Assembly (NCBI RefSeq): GCF_003003775.1
Contig: NZ_PVWJ01000043.1
Coordinates: 1-38,465 of the forward strand
DNA from: Merismopedia glauca CCAP 1448/3
GTDB lineage: Bacteria > Cyanobacteriota > Cyanobacteriia > Cyanobacteriales > CCAP-1448
Direction of reading: 5' to 3'
Length of the DNA: 38,465 bases
Under the pieces are notes generated by a model. It made no database searches. It was not told where the DNA came from and was given only the letters and a program-made list of their open reading frames with translations. Positions within the stretch are counted from its first letter, which is position 1; each line of letters begins with the position of its first letter. Positions 1 to 7,946 of this stretch are shown here, piece by piece. A program made the translations under genes and the position numbers.

Positions 1-19
1 AGATGTGTATAAGAGACAG
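1..19 (+). other. Nextera/Tn5 mosaic-end adapter sequence
   Basis: The first 19 bases read AGATGTGTATAAGAGACAG, which is exactly the Tn5 transposase mosaic end used in Nextera library adapters. It is almost certainly a sequencing artefact left at a contig end, so genomic sequence starts at about base 20. Confidence 0.95.
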
Positions 20-20
20 C

Positions 21-82
21 TGTTCCTCTGCTCCTCCGCTCCTCCGCTCCTCTGCTCCTCTGCTCCCATGCCCAATGCCCAA
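21..82. repeat. octamer and heptamer tandem repeats
   Basis: Six consecutive octamers of the form YGYTCCTC (TGTTCCTC, TGCTCCTC, CGCTCCTC and variants) fill 21-68. Two copies of the heptamer TGCCCAA follow at 69-82. Such short tandem repeats are typical of cyanobacterial intergenic DNA. A repeat at a contig end may also be why the assembly stopped here. Confidence 0.75.
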
Positions 83-88
83 TCCCTG

Positions 89-1318
89 CTATATCTTTAA
101 AACTTCTACTTCTTCTCCTTGACTAATTGAGGTTTTTCCTACAGGTAACATAGCTAAACCCGTAGTTTGAGCCAGATTGATTAAGTTACCAGAATTCTGA
201 CTACCACCAGCTAGGCTAAATTCGTAATTACCTGCAACTAAATCTAGTTTTCCCCAGAGGTATGTTTCGCGCTTACCATCTGAACGTAAATTGTGTTGCG
301 ATCGCGCTTTGATAAATTCTGGTTTCCAGTTATCTTTGATACCAGATAGTTTCTTTAAGGCTGGTGCTACAAAGCGCCAACAGCTAACTAGGGCGGATAC
401 TGGATTTCCAGGTAATCCAAAATAGATAGGTTGGTGTGGTAGTTGGGGAAAAGTAGCTACGGTGAGGGGTTTTCCTGGTTTAACCGCTACAGATCTGATG
501 TGAATCTCTGCTCCCAAGGCTTCTAAGACTTTTTCTACATAGTCGTGTTCGCCAACCGAAACCCCACCACTAGAAAGGACAATATCTGCCTTGGCTATAG
601 CCTGAGCTACCATGTTTTTTGTGGCTTTCTCTTCATCTTTGACAATCCCTAAATACGTGGGTATCGCTCCAGCTTGCGCTGCAAATACCATCAACGCATA
701 ATGATTAGAATCAACAATTTGTCCTGGTTGTAAAGATTGTCCGATGGAGACTAATTCATCGCCTGTGGAAAAAACAACTACTCGCGGACGACGAAACACA
801 GTTAATTGTTGACACTGCGCTGCCGCTAAAATGGCTATTTCTGGAGCTTTAATTAATGTTCCTGATTCTAGTAATGTGTTTCCGGCTTGATAAAAGCTAG
901 CCCGATGTCTGACAAATTCTCCCAAAACTGACGGAGAATTTAAAATAGCTACTCGATCTTCATCTTGCAGTTGGGCTTGTTCTTGCATCACAATCGTATC
1001 AGCACCTAAAGGTAAGCAAGCCCCAGTAAAAATTCGGGCGGCTTCTCCAGGGTGTATCACCAGTTGTGGCTGAGAACCGGCTGCAATTGTCTCTACAACT
1101 TTGAGGATGGCTGGTTGCTCTGGAGTACAAGTTTCCACATCGGTAAACCTGACAGCATATCCATCCATTGCGGAGTTATCCCAATGAGGAAAATCTAGCT
1201 GACTGGCTAAAGGCTGAGCCAGAATTCGCCCAGCCGACAATGATATATCAACTATTTCAGTATCGATGGACGATACTAAATTCATAATTAGGTTTTCTGC
1301 TAGTTGAGCTAATAGCAC
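89..1318 (-). CDS. moeA: molybdopterin molybdenumtransferase MoeA
   Basis: MoeA inserts molybdate into adenylylated molybdopterin in the last step of molybdenum cofactor synthesis, in the cytoplasm. The 409-residue product has the usual MoeA length. It shows the N-terminal SAMDGYAVR motif (residues 49-57), STGDEL (184-189), SSGGVSVGEHD (249-259) of the MPT-binding domain, and GLPGNPVS (301-308), followed by the C-terminal beta-barrel domain. The start used is a GTG. An internal ATG lies at residue 12, but residues before it resemble the usual family N-terminus, so the longer form is preferred. No Shine-Dalgarno is obvious. It is transcribed away from the WD40 gene, and no other Mo-cofactor gene is in the window. 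Confidence 0.93.
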   Translation of the reverse strand: MLLAQLAENLIMNLVSSIDTEIVDISLSAGRILAQPLASQLDFPHWDNSAMDGYAVRFTDVETCTPEQPAILKVVETIAAGSQPQLVIHPGEAARIFTGACLPLGADTIVMQEQAQLQDEDRVAILNSPSVLGEFVRHRASFYQAGNTLLESGTLIKAPEIAILAAAQCQQLTVFRRPRVVVFSTGDELVSIGQSLQPGQIVDSNHYALMVFAAQAGAIPTYLGIVKDEEKATKNMVAQAIAKADIVLSSGGVSVGEHDYVEKVLEALGAEIHIRSVAVKPGKPLTVATFPQLPHQPIYFGLPGNPVSALVSCWRFVAPALKKLSGIKDNWKPEFIKARSQHNLRSDGKRETYLWGKLDLVAGNYEFSLAGGSQNSGNLINLAQTTGLAMLPVGKTSISQGEEVEVLKI

Positions 1319-1432
1319 AGAGTTTCGGTAATTTTGGTGTTGTTAAGTAAGCTAAGACGCATCTAAATTGGTTAATCCCGATCTCCACGTCCCCCTATCC
1401 CTGCGTCAAACAAAACCATTAAATGTCAAAAG

Positions 1433-1579
1433 GGTGTTGCTGAATCAAGATATGAACTAGTGCATCAAGTCAGAAGTCAGAATAGTGAGAGATCGGGGCG
1501 AAAGAAAACCCAATCAACAATCAACAATCAACAATCAACAATCAACAATCAACAATTCATACTTCAAATCAGCAATGCC
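1433..1579 (+). mobile_element. MITE family A, copy 1 (147 bp)
   Basis: Imperfect 24-base terminal inverted repeats lie at 1433-1456 and 1556-1579 (left end GGTGTTGCTGAATCAAG). The element is flanked by near-identical 8-base duplications, GTCAAAAG at 1425-1432 and CTCAAAAG at 1580-1587. Inside are the shared segment GGGGCGAAAGAAAACCC and six tandem copies of AATCAAC (1512-1553). There is no coding capacity. It occupies most of the 315-base gap between moeA and the WD40 gene and ends 54 bases before the WD40 start, so it may contribute to that gene's leader. Copy 2 is at 6523-6626 and a remnant at 33367-33430. Confidence 0.85.
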
Positions 1580-1633
1580 CTCAAAAGTATACCCTTGTGA
1601 GGTTCCCTATCCCCACTCCCCAATCCTCAACCT

Positions 1634-4600
1634 ATGACTATCGACGAAGCACTAAACATTATTGATAGCGCTCTACAGCCAAAACATCTAAACGACACTC
1701 AAGAGTTGGTATTTCGCCAAAGTTGGGTAGGTAAAAGTTATGCCGAGATGGCAGTGACTTGTGGTTACAACGAAGATTATCTCAAAGATATTGGCTCAAA
1801 GTTGTGGAAGTTACTCTCTCAAGCATTGCAGCAAGAAGTTAGAAAAAGCAATTTGCAAGTTGTGCTACGGCGTTGGCTTCAAAGTCAAAATGAGGCGATC
1901 GCTACAGCTATCAGCATAGAATCAACTGATGCACCTGTCGAGATCGCTTTGCCAACTCCTCTCCAAGATTGTCAGGTAGATTGGGGTGAGGCGATGGAAG
2001 TTTATACATTTTTCGGTCGCACTAGGGAATTAGAGCAATTAGAAGAATGGATAATTAACCAACATTGCCGTTTGATCGCTGTTTTGGGGATGGGTGGGAT
2101 CGGAAAAAGCGCCCTAGTCATCAAGTTAGCCGAACAGTTGAGCGCTAGCCAAGAGTTTAAGTTTGTAATTTGGCGATCGCTCAGGAATGCACCCCGAATT
2201 GAGGCACTGCTAGCCGATCTAATTCAAGTCTTATCTGGGCAAACTGAAACAGAAGTCAGCTTACCCAAAGATTTGGGGGGAAGATTGACAAGATTGCTGC
2301 ATTATTTGAGACAATCTCGCTGTTTGTTGATTCTGGATAACGGGGAAACGATTTTGCAAGCAGGAACGCGAGTCGGTCACTATCGGGAAGGTTATGAAGG
2401 TTACGGGGAATTGTGGCGACAGGTGGGGGAATTACGCCATCAAAGTTGCCTTTTGCTCACTAGTAGGGAAAAACCCCAAGAAATTGCCCTATTAGAAGGA
2501 GATACCCTACCCGTTAAATCCTGGCTGCTATCTGGCTTAAATCTAGTAGATGGACAAGCGCTGATTCAAGAAACAGGTGCGATCGCTCAATCTCCATCTG
2601 ATTGGGAAATTGTAGTCCAGCATTTCGCGGGAAATCCCTTGGCGCTGAAAATAGTCGCCGCAGCCATTGAAGATTTGTTTGGAGGCAGTTTATCGGAATT
2701 TATCGCCTATACTCAACAGCACCAAAGTAGCTTAATTTTTGATGACATTCGCCACCTGTTAGACAGACAATTCAATCGTCTTTCTGACTTAGAACAAGAG
2801 GTAATGTATTGGCTAGCAATTAACCGAGAATTTGTCTCCCTTTACGAACTAAAAACCGATTTAGTCTCATCTACCGCCCAAAGACACCTCTCTGAAACTT
2901 TGTCTTTTTTGGCGCGGCGTTCTCTACTGGAAACTCAAATGATGAGTTTTACCCAACAGCCAGTGGTGATGGAATATGTCACCGAAAAACTGATTGAATC
3001 CATAACTCAAGAAATTATCACTGGTGAGATTGATTTACTGATGAGTCATGCTCTGATCAAAGCAAATGCCAAAGATTACCTGCGAGATAGTCAAATTCGA
3101 GTGATTATTGAGCCAATTTTAGCTAGCTTAGATAGCAGCCATCCGAATCAGGTAGAAACCCTTTTAAATCGGCTAATAAAAGGCTTACATGAGCAATATT
3201 CTCATATCCCTGGATATGGGACGGGAAATGTCATCAATCTGTTGCGCCATCTGGGTCAGGATTTTACTGGCTACGATTTCTCTAATTTGGCGATCTGGCA
3301 AGCCAATTTGCAAAATTTGCGGTTACACCATGTCAACTTGGAAAATGCCGATTTAAGTAAATCTGTATTTTCGGAAACCTTGGGCGGAATTTTTAAAATC
3401 GCTTTTAGTCATGATGGGAAGCTACTAGCTTTGGGCGATTCTGATGGTGAAATTCGCCTGTGGCGGGTCAGAGATCGCCAATTGGTAGCTAGTTGGCGCG
3501 GTCATGAAGGGGTGATGTCGGGAATGGCGTTTAGTCCCGATGACCAGATGTTGGTCACTGCATCCCGTAATACGATCAAGCTGTGGGTAATTGGAGATGA
3601 AGCGAGTGCCCCTCGCCAGCCTTTAGGTCAATCTCTGAGAACTTGGTCAGAGCATTCTGGGTGGATTCGCTACGTTGATTTTAGTCCCGATGGTCATCTA
3701 ATTGCCAGTGCTGGAAATGAAGATCGAACTCTGCGGATCTGGGAGGTAGAAACTGGGGAATGTCGTCATATATTGGTCAATCCTGGGGGTTCTGTCTTAA
3801 CTTGTACTTTCCACCCCACAGAGGCGATCGTGGCTACAGGTAACGGAGATTGTACTACCAAGCTTTGGGATGCTGGGACGGGAGAATGTTTGCAGACCTT
3901 GGTCGGACAGTCAAATCAAATTTGGTCGATCGCTTTTAGTCCTGATGGTAAGATCCTGGCGACTGGGGATGCTGGTGGCACGATTAAATTATGGCGGGTA
4001 GAGACAGGAGAATGCTATGCCACCGCGACAGGTCATATAGGCATCATCTACAACCTTGATATTAGTCCTAATGGTGAAACTATCGCTAGTGCTGGTTCTG
4101 ATTCTACCGCCAGGGTGTGGAGTTTGGATACTGGGCAGTGTTTGCGGGCTTTGTTGGGTCATACTAATAGCGTATTTACCCTGGGTTTCAACCCCCTGAA
4201 CCAAACCCTAGTCACAGGTAGCTTCGATCGCACCGTCAAGTTTTGGGATTACCAAACTGGTCAATGTCTGAATACCTGGCGAGGATATAGCAATGGAGTC
4301 TGTGCGATCGCGATTCTCCCCAATTCCACCTTGGCTAGCGGTTATCACGATGGTCTGATTCGGTTGTGGAATCTAAAAACTGGCACCTGTATCCAAACTT
4401 TAGCTGGTCATGAAGATTTTGTCTGGACGGTAGCGGCTAGTCCTGATGGTCAATTCCTGGCAACTAGCGGCGAAGATCGACTAATCAAAATTTGGGATCT
4501 AGCTACAGGAGAATGCTGTAAAGTTTTGCGGGGTCATCTGAGTACAGTCACGGCTTTGGCTTTTAGTTCCCAATTTGTTGCTGCGGTTGCAAGACAGGAA

Positions 4601-5296
4601 GCTGAAGGAATCTTAGTTAGTGCCAGCTACGATGGCACCGTAAAGGTTTGGGATTTAGCCACTGGTAGCTGTTTACGCACTTTACAAGGACACCTAAGTT
4701 GGATTTGGGATGTTGCCTTTCATCCCGATGGGCAAATTTTCGCCAGCGCGAGTTTCGATCATACAATCCTTCTATGGAACCACCAGCAAGATGAATCTTT
4801 GCAAGTGCTGACAGACCATACCCATTGGGTTTGGAGTGTTGCTTTTAGTCCTGATGGTCACAATTTGGCTACAGGTAGCGGCGATCACACGATTAAAATT
4901 TGGGAAGTAGCCACTGGAGAGTGTCTGCAAAGCTTACCAGGACATACCAGTTGGGTATTAACTGTTGCTTTTAGTCCCGATCATCGATACCTGGCTAGTG
5001 GTAGTGCTGATAATACTGTGAAAATTTGGGATTTAGCGACCGGAAATTGTCTTCATACCTTAGAAGGACACGTTAATTGGGTCTGGTCAGTTGTGTTTGA
5101 TGAAGACAGTGAAACCGTTATCAGTGGCTGTCAAGATGAAACTATTCAGGTTTGGGATGTCAAAACTGGGGAACGTCTGAGAGTTTTAAAAGGCGATCGC
5201 CTCTACGAACAAATGAATATTACAGGAGTCACAGGATTAAATCAATCTCAGCACCACGCTTTACAAGTTTTAGGGGCTATTTCACCTTATAAATAA
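1634..5296 (+). CDS. NB-ARC (STAND) ATPase with 14 WD40 repeats
   Basis: This is a 1220-residue signal-transduction ATPase. An N-terminal helical segment (about 1-85) resembles the HTH-like domain found at the start of many cyanobacterial NB-ARC proteins. The NB-ARC module follows, with Walker A GMGGIGKS (152-159), Walker B LLILDN (231-236), a sensor-like LLLTSRE (about 273-279) and GNPLAL (333-338, in place of the GLPLA motif). A short pentapeptide-like stretch (about 545-575, FTGYDFSNL, LENADLSKS) precedes the WD40 array. I count 14 WD units, each ending in a [IV][KR][IVLF]W-type motif, enough for two seven-bladed propellers. Such proteins are usually inactive until a ligand releases the ATPase. 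The ligand is unknown; regulation, cell-death or phage-sensing roles are all possible. The repeat units are also similar at DNA level. Confidence 0.9.
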   Translation: MTIDEALNIIDSALQPKHLNDTQELVFRQSWVGKSYAEMAVTCGYNEDYLKDIGSKLWKLLSQALQQEVRKSNLQVVLRRWLQSQNEAIATAISIESTDAPVEIALPTPLQDCQVDWGEAMEVYTFFGRTRELEQLEEWIINQHCRLIAVLGMGGIGKSALVIKLAEQLSASQEFKFVIWRSLRNAPRIEALLADLIQVLSGQTETEVSLPKDLGGRLTRLLHYLRQSRCLLILDNGETILQAGTRVGHYREGYEGYGELWRQVGELRHQSCLLLTSREKPQEIALLEGDTLPVKSWLLSGLNLVDGQALIQETGAIAQSPSDWEIVVQHFAGNPLALKIVAAAIEDLFGGSLSEFIAYTQQHQSSLIFDDIRHLLDRQFNRLSDLEQEVMYWLAINREFVSLYELKTDLVSSTAQRHLSETLSFLARRSLLETQMMSFTQQPVVMEYVTEKLIESITQEIITGEIDLLMSHALIKANAKDYLRDSQIRVIIEPILASLDSSHPNQVETLLNRLIKGLHEQYSHIPGYGTGNVINLLRHLGQDFTGYDFSNLAIWQANLQNLRLHHVNLENADLSKSVFSETLGGIFKIAFSHDGKLLALGDSDGEIRLWRVRDRQLVASWRGHEGVMSGMAFSPDDQMLVTASRNTIKLWVIGDEASAPRQPLGQSLRTWSEHSGWIRYVDFSPDGHLIASAGNEDRTLRIWEVETGECRHILVNPGGSVLTCTFHPTEAIVATGNGDCTTKLWDAGTGECLQTLVGQSNQIWSIAFSPDGKILATGDAGGTIKLWRVETGECYATATGHIGIIYNLDISPNGETIASAGSDSTARVWSLDTGQCLRALLGHTNSVFTLGFNPLNQTLVTGSFDRTVKFWDYQTGQCLNTWRGYSNGVCAIAILPNSTLASGYHDGLIRLWNLKTGTCIQTLAGHEDFVWTVAASPDGQFLATSGEDRLIKIWDLATGECCKVLRGHLSTVTALAFSSQFVAAVARQEAEGILVSASYDGTVKVWDLATGSCLRTLQGHLSWIWDVAFHPDGQIFASASFDHTILLWNHQQDESLQVLTDHTHWVWSVAFSPDGHNLATGSGDHTIKIWEVATGECLQSLPGHTSWVLTVAFSPDHRYLASGSADNTVKIWDLATGNCLHTLEGHVNWVWSVVFDEDSETVISGCQDETIQVWDVKTGERLRVLKGDRLYEQMNITGVTGLNQSQHHALQVLGAISPYK

Positions 5297-5358
5297 GTTA
5301 AAATGCAGTTCTTCCTCATCAATCGGTTGAGTTACAGCAGTTTTAACTTCTGACTTCT

Positions 5359-5387
5359 GTACAGACGTAGCACTGCTACGTCTGTAC
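5359..5387. repeat. palindromic repeat, 13-bp stem
   Basis: GTACAGACGTAGC at 5359-5371 pairs with its exact reverse complement at 5375-5387 around the loop ACT. A related hairpin with the same AGACGTAGCACT core lies at 19066-19109, so this is a dispersed palindromic element. It stands 62 bases after the WD40 gene and could act as a transcription terminator, but no T-run follows. Confidence 0.7.
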
Positions 5388-5499
5388 GACTGACTTCTGA
5401 CTTTTGCTATAACTTCTCATCGGGGCGATCGCTCCAAAGATGTCAACTAGCTGTTAGTCTAGTTAACTTAGATATAGATTACTCAGAGTCATAAATTCT

Positions 5500-5802
5500 A
5501 TGAACGCCTTATGGCTGAGATTTTTTAAATCTGCTTATCGCCGAGAACCAATTTCTGGATTCATCGCTATTGTTGGTCTGGTAGATTTGGCAATTGGGGG
5601 AATTGACCAAAATCTATCATTATCCGTCTTTGGAGTTTCAGTTTTCGGAATTGCTCTGGCGCTACGTTGGTGGCAAATTCAAAATGTACCAGAACAGTCA
5701 CAATCAGAACGCCCCCAATATATTTTGCCCGATCGCTCTTCTCAATCACCCTTACCTATGCTCAAACCAAGTCAACGCCCTTCAAGGAACGATCGATCTT
5801 AG
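5500..5802 (+). CDS. small predicted membrane protein of unknown function
   Basis: This 100-residue product is not recognised. Residues about 19-37 and 41-58 are hydrophobic and likely form one hairpin of two membrane segments (GFIAIVGLVDLAIGGI and VFGVSVFGIALAL). They are followed by a WWQ membrane-interface motif and a Ser/Pro/Gln-rich soluble tail. An overlapping frame is open over much the same span, but this frame has a plausible membrane-protein composition, starts with ATG and is the better choice. It stands alone between the WD40 gene and hemJ with gaps of 203 and 99 bases. Confidence 0.6.
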   Translation: MNALWLRFFKSAYRREPISGFIAIVGLVDLAIGGIDQNLSLSVFGVSVFGIALALRWWQIQNVPEQSQSERPQYILPDRSSQSPLPMLKPSQRPSRNDRS

Positions 5803-5901
5803 AGTAACTAACTGATTGTCTTGTTGAATTTTGTAGCTAGCAAAGGCGCAAAGGCTCAAAGGAGAAGTAACCTAGTTTAGAGAGAAATTCGAGCGGTAGT
5901 C

Positions 5902-6471
5902 ATGGCTTATTATTGGTTTAAAGCTTTTCATATCATTGGTGTAGTGGTTTGGTTTGCAGGGTTGTTTTATCTGGTACGTTTGTTTATTTATCATGTTGAG
6001 GCGAACGAACAACCAGAACCCGCCCGCAGCATTTTAAAAAATCAGTACGAAATCATGGAAAAACGGCTGCTGAATATCATTACTACTCCTGGAATGATAG
6101 TTACAGTAGTGATGGCGGTTGGTTTATTGGTAACTAATCAAGAGTTACTCCATGAAGGTTGGTTACACACTAAACTACTCTTTGTGGCGGTTTTACTTTT
6201 TTATCACCACTATTGTGTGAAGGTGATGAAGCAGTTACAGAGAAACGAATGTGGTTGGAGTAGCAAACAACTGAGGGCGTTAAATGAAGCGCCAACTTTG
6301 CTATTAGTTGTGATTGTAATGTTAGCTGTCTTTAAAAATAGTTTACCTACAGATTTAACTGCTTGGGTAATTTTTGGATTAGTCATCTTGATGGCAGCAA
6401 CAATTCAACTTTACGCCAGAAAGCGCCGCCTCGACCAAGAAAAATTGATGACGGAAGCAACTCAAGAGTAA
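5902..6471 (+). CDS. hemJ: protoporphyrinogen IX oxidase HemJ
   Basis: HemJ oxidises protoporphyrinogen IX to protoporphyrin IX in the membrane, at the point before heme and chlorophyll synthesis part. Cyanobacteria commonly use this form in place of HemG or HemY. The 189-residue product has the family N-terminus with a conserved His in FHIIGVVVWFAG (residues 9-20), the segment EIMEKRLLNIITTPGM (about 50-65), and hydrophobic stretches near 8-30, 60-77, 88-106, 130-147 and 150-170. The HYCVK region (about 104-108) matches the family pattern. The family is usually about 190 residues, so it is full length. It appears monocistronic. Confidence 0.88.
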   Translation: MAYYWFKAFHIIGVVVWFAGLFYLVRLFIYHVEANEQPEPARSILKNQYEIMEKRLLNIITTPGMIVTVVMAVGLLVTNQELLHEGWLHTKLLFVAVLLFYHHYCVKVMKQLQRNECGWSSKQLRALNEAPTLLLVVIVMLAVFKNSLPTDLTAWVIFGLVILMAATIQLYARKRRLDQEKLMTEATQE

Positions 6472-6522
6472 GCTTTGCAAGTTGCTGAGCGGGACCGAGA
6501 CTAAAAACTACTAGAAATTGTC

Positions 6523-6626
6523 GGCATTGCTGATTTGAAGTGTGAATTGTTGATTGTTGATTGTTGATTGGGTTTTCTTTCGCCCCTACTTCTGACTTCA
6601 TGTTCATACCTTGATTCAGCAACGCC
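6523..6626 (-). mobile_element. MITE family A, copy 2 (104 bp) with exact 8-bp target duplication
   Basis: This is the same element as 1433-1579, inverted. Ends of 24 bases lie at 6523-6546 (GGCATTGCTGATTTGAAG...) and 6603-6626 (...CTTGATTCAGCAACGCC), 19 of 24 complementary. AAATTGTC is duplicated exactly at 6515-6522 and 6627-6634, which is clear evidence of transposition with an 8-base stagger. Only three heptamer copies (GTTGATT, 6549-6569) are present against six in copy 1. It occupies part of the 284-base gap after hemJ. No other feature is evident there beyond a HIP1 site near 6680. Confidence 0.92.
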
Positions 6627-6755
6627 AAATTGTCTAATGTCTAAGTCCCGTTAAGTCTATTAACACATCATAGGTAGTGCGATCGCCAATAAATATATAA
6701 TTAACTTTGCTTAAGTAGCTATGAGAATTATTGCCTAAATCAGAATTTAATTAAA

Positions 6756-7946
6756 ATGGCCGAAAACCAATTAGCAAGAAATTTTGAAGCGCAAGTTAAT
6801 AAATTTAAACAGCATATATATATACAATTAAACAAACCTCTAATTAGAGGAATTATCTTCGCCTTAGTTATTCGCTATGTCTGCCTACCTAATAAGTCTT
6901 CAGATTATAAATCTTTTTTAGAACCTTGGTATAACTTCATTGTAGAACATGGTGGATTTCTATCTCTTAAATATGATTTTTATGACTATACACCACCCTA
7001 CATATATTGGCTAATCATTGCCTCATCATTACTAGCTTGGCTGCCCAAAGTTATCTCAATTAAGCTAATCTCCATTATTTTCGATTTTGTCTGTGCCTAT
7101 TTTACTTACAAATTAGTCCGCTTGAAATATCCAGTTGGCAATATGCCAACCAAGGCTTTTTTGATAGTTCTATTTACTCCCACTGTTATATATAACAGTT
7201 CTTTATGGAGTCAATGTGATGGCATCTATACAGCTTTTTTGATTGCCTGTATTTATTATTTATCTATGCAACGAAACTCTTTAGCCTTTATCTGTTTTGG
7301 GTTAGGAGTATCTTTAAAATTACAAGCTATGTTTCTGTTGCCTTTATTATTAATAATATGGATTAAGAAAAAAGTTTCTTGGCAGCAGTTTTTATGGATT
7401 CCATTAACTTATCTAGTCTGTATTTTTCCAGCTTTTCTAGCAGGAAGACCATTATTCGATTTATTATTAATCTACTTTAACCAAAGTCAAAAGTATAAAG
7501 AATTAGCCAAGGGTGTACCAAATCTCTATCAATGGATTCCCAATCGCTATTATAGTGATGTCGTGCCGATAGGATTAATCTTTACTACTTTTGCCATACT
7601 GCTTTTAACTTATATTATATACCAAACTAAAACTAAGCTAGCTCCAGATCGTCTCCTTCATATATCGTTAATTTCGGTTTTATTAGTGCCCTATCTTCTT
7701 CCTAAAATGCATCAACGATATTTTTATCCGGCGGATATTGTTTCTATTATTTTTGGGTTTTACTTTCCGCAGTATTATTGGATACCTATTATGGTACAAA
7801 TATGCTCATTACTTAGTTATTTGGGAACGCCAATCTTGATTAAAATATGCTCTCTAGCATTAGGATTTACATTGTGTTTTGTTATTCAAAAACTTCAGTC
7901 AACCCTCAATCAATCTCAGGATATTCAGATTCATGAATTTAGTTAA
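6756..7946 (+). CDS. GT-C-type glycosyltransferase-like membrane protein, paralogue 1
   Basis: This 396-residue protein has roughly nine to ten hydrophobic segments. It resembles the Gpi18-like mannosyltransferase group: an early loop with an acidic residue after the first span (SSDYKSF, residues 48-54), then PWYNFIVEHGG (56-66), YTPPYIYWL, and SSLWSQCDGIYTAFL. In GT-C enzymes such an early-loop Asp is often catalytic and the donor is a lipid-linked sugar. The substrate is unknown. It is followed, with a 14-base overlap, by a paralogue sharing nearly all its motifs, so the pair is an ancient tandem duplication likely translated together. The region is A+T rich and lacks HIP1 sites. No sugar-pathway genes lie alongside to suggest the acceptor. 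Confidence 0.7.
   Translation: MAENQLARNFEAQVNKFKQHIYIQLNKPLIRGIIFALVIRYVCLPNKSSDYKSFLEPWYNFIVEHGGFLSLKYDFYDYTPPYIYWLIIASSLLAWLPKVISIKLISIIFDFVCAYFTYKLVRLKYPVGNMPTKAFLIVLFTPTVIYNSSLWSQCDGIYTAFLIACIYYLSMQRNSLAFICFGLGVSLKLQAMFLLPLLLIIWIKKKVSWQQFLWIPLTYLVCIFPAFLAGRPLFDLLLIYFNQSQKYKELAKGVPNLYQWIPNRYYSDVVPIGLIFTTFAILLLTYIIYQTKTKLAPDRLLHISLISVLLVPYLLPKMHQRYFYPADIVSIIFGFYFPQYYWIPIMVQICSLLSYLGTPILIKICSLALGFTLCFVIQKLQSTLNQSQDIQIHEFS

Noticed and set aside
1512-1553. Heptamer array considered as a CRISPR array
   Set aside because: The units are seven bases with no spacers, and the tract sits inside a MITE.
5594-5815. Second open frame inside the small gene at 5500-5802
   Set aside because: It overlaps a frame with two clear membrane segments and its own product looks random in composition.
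7879-7932. Longer start for the second GT-C-like gene
   Set aside because: It would overlap the upstream gene by 68 bases. The ATG at 7933 aligns with the paralogue's start and gives a short coupled overlap.
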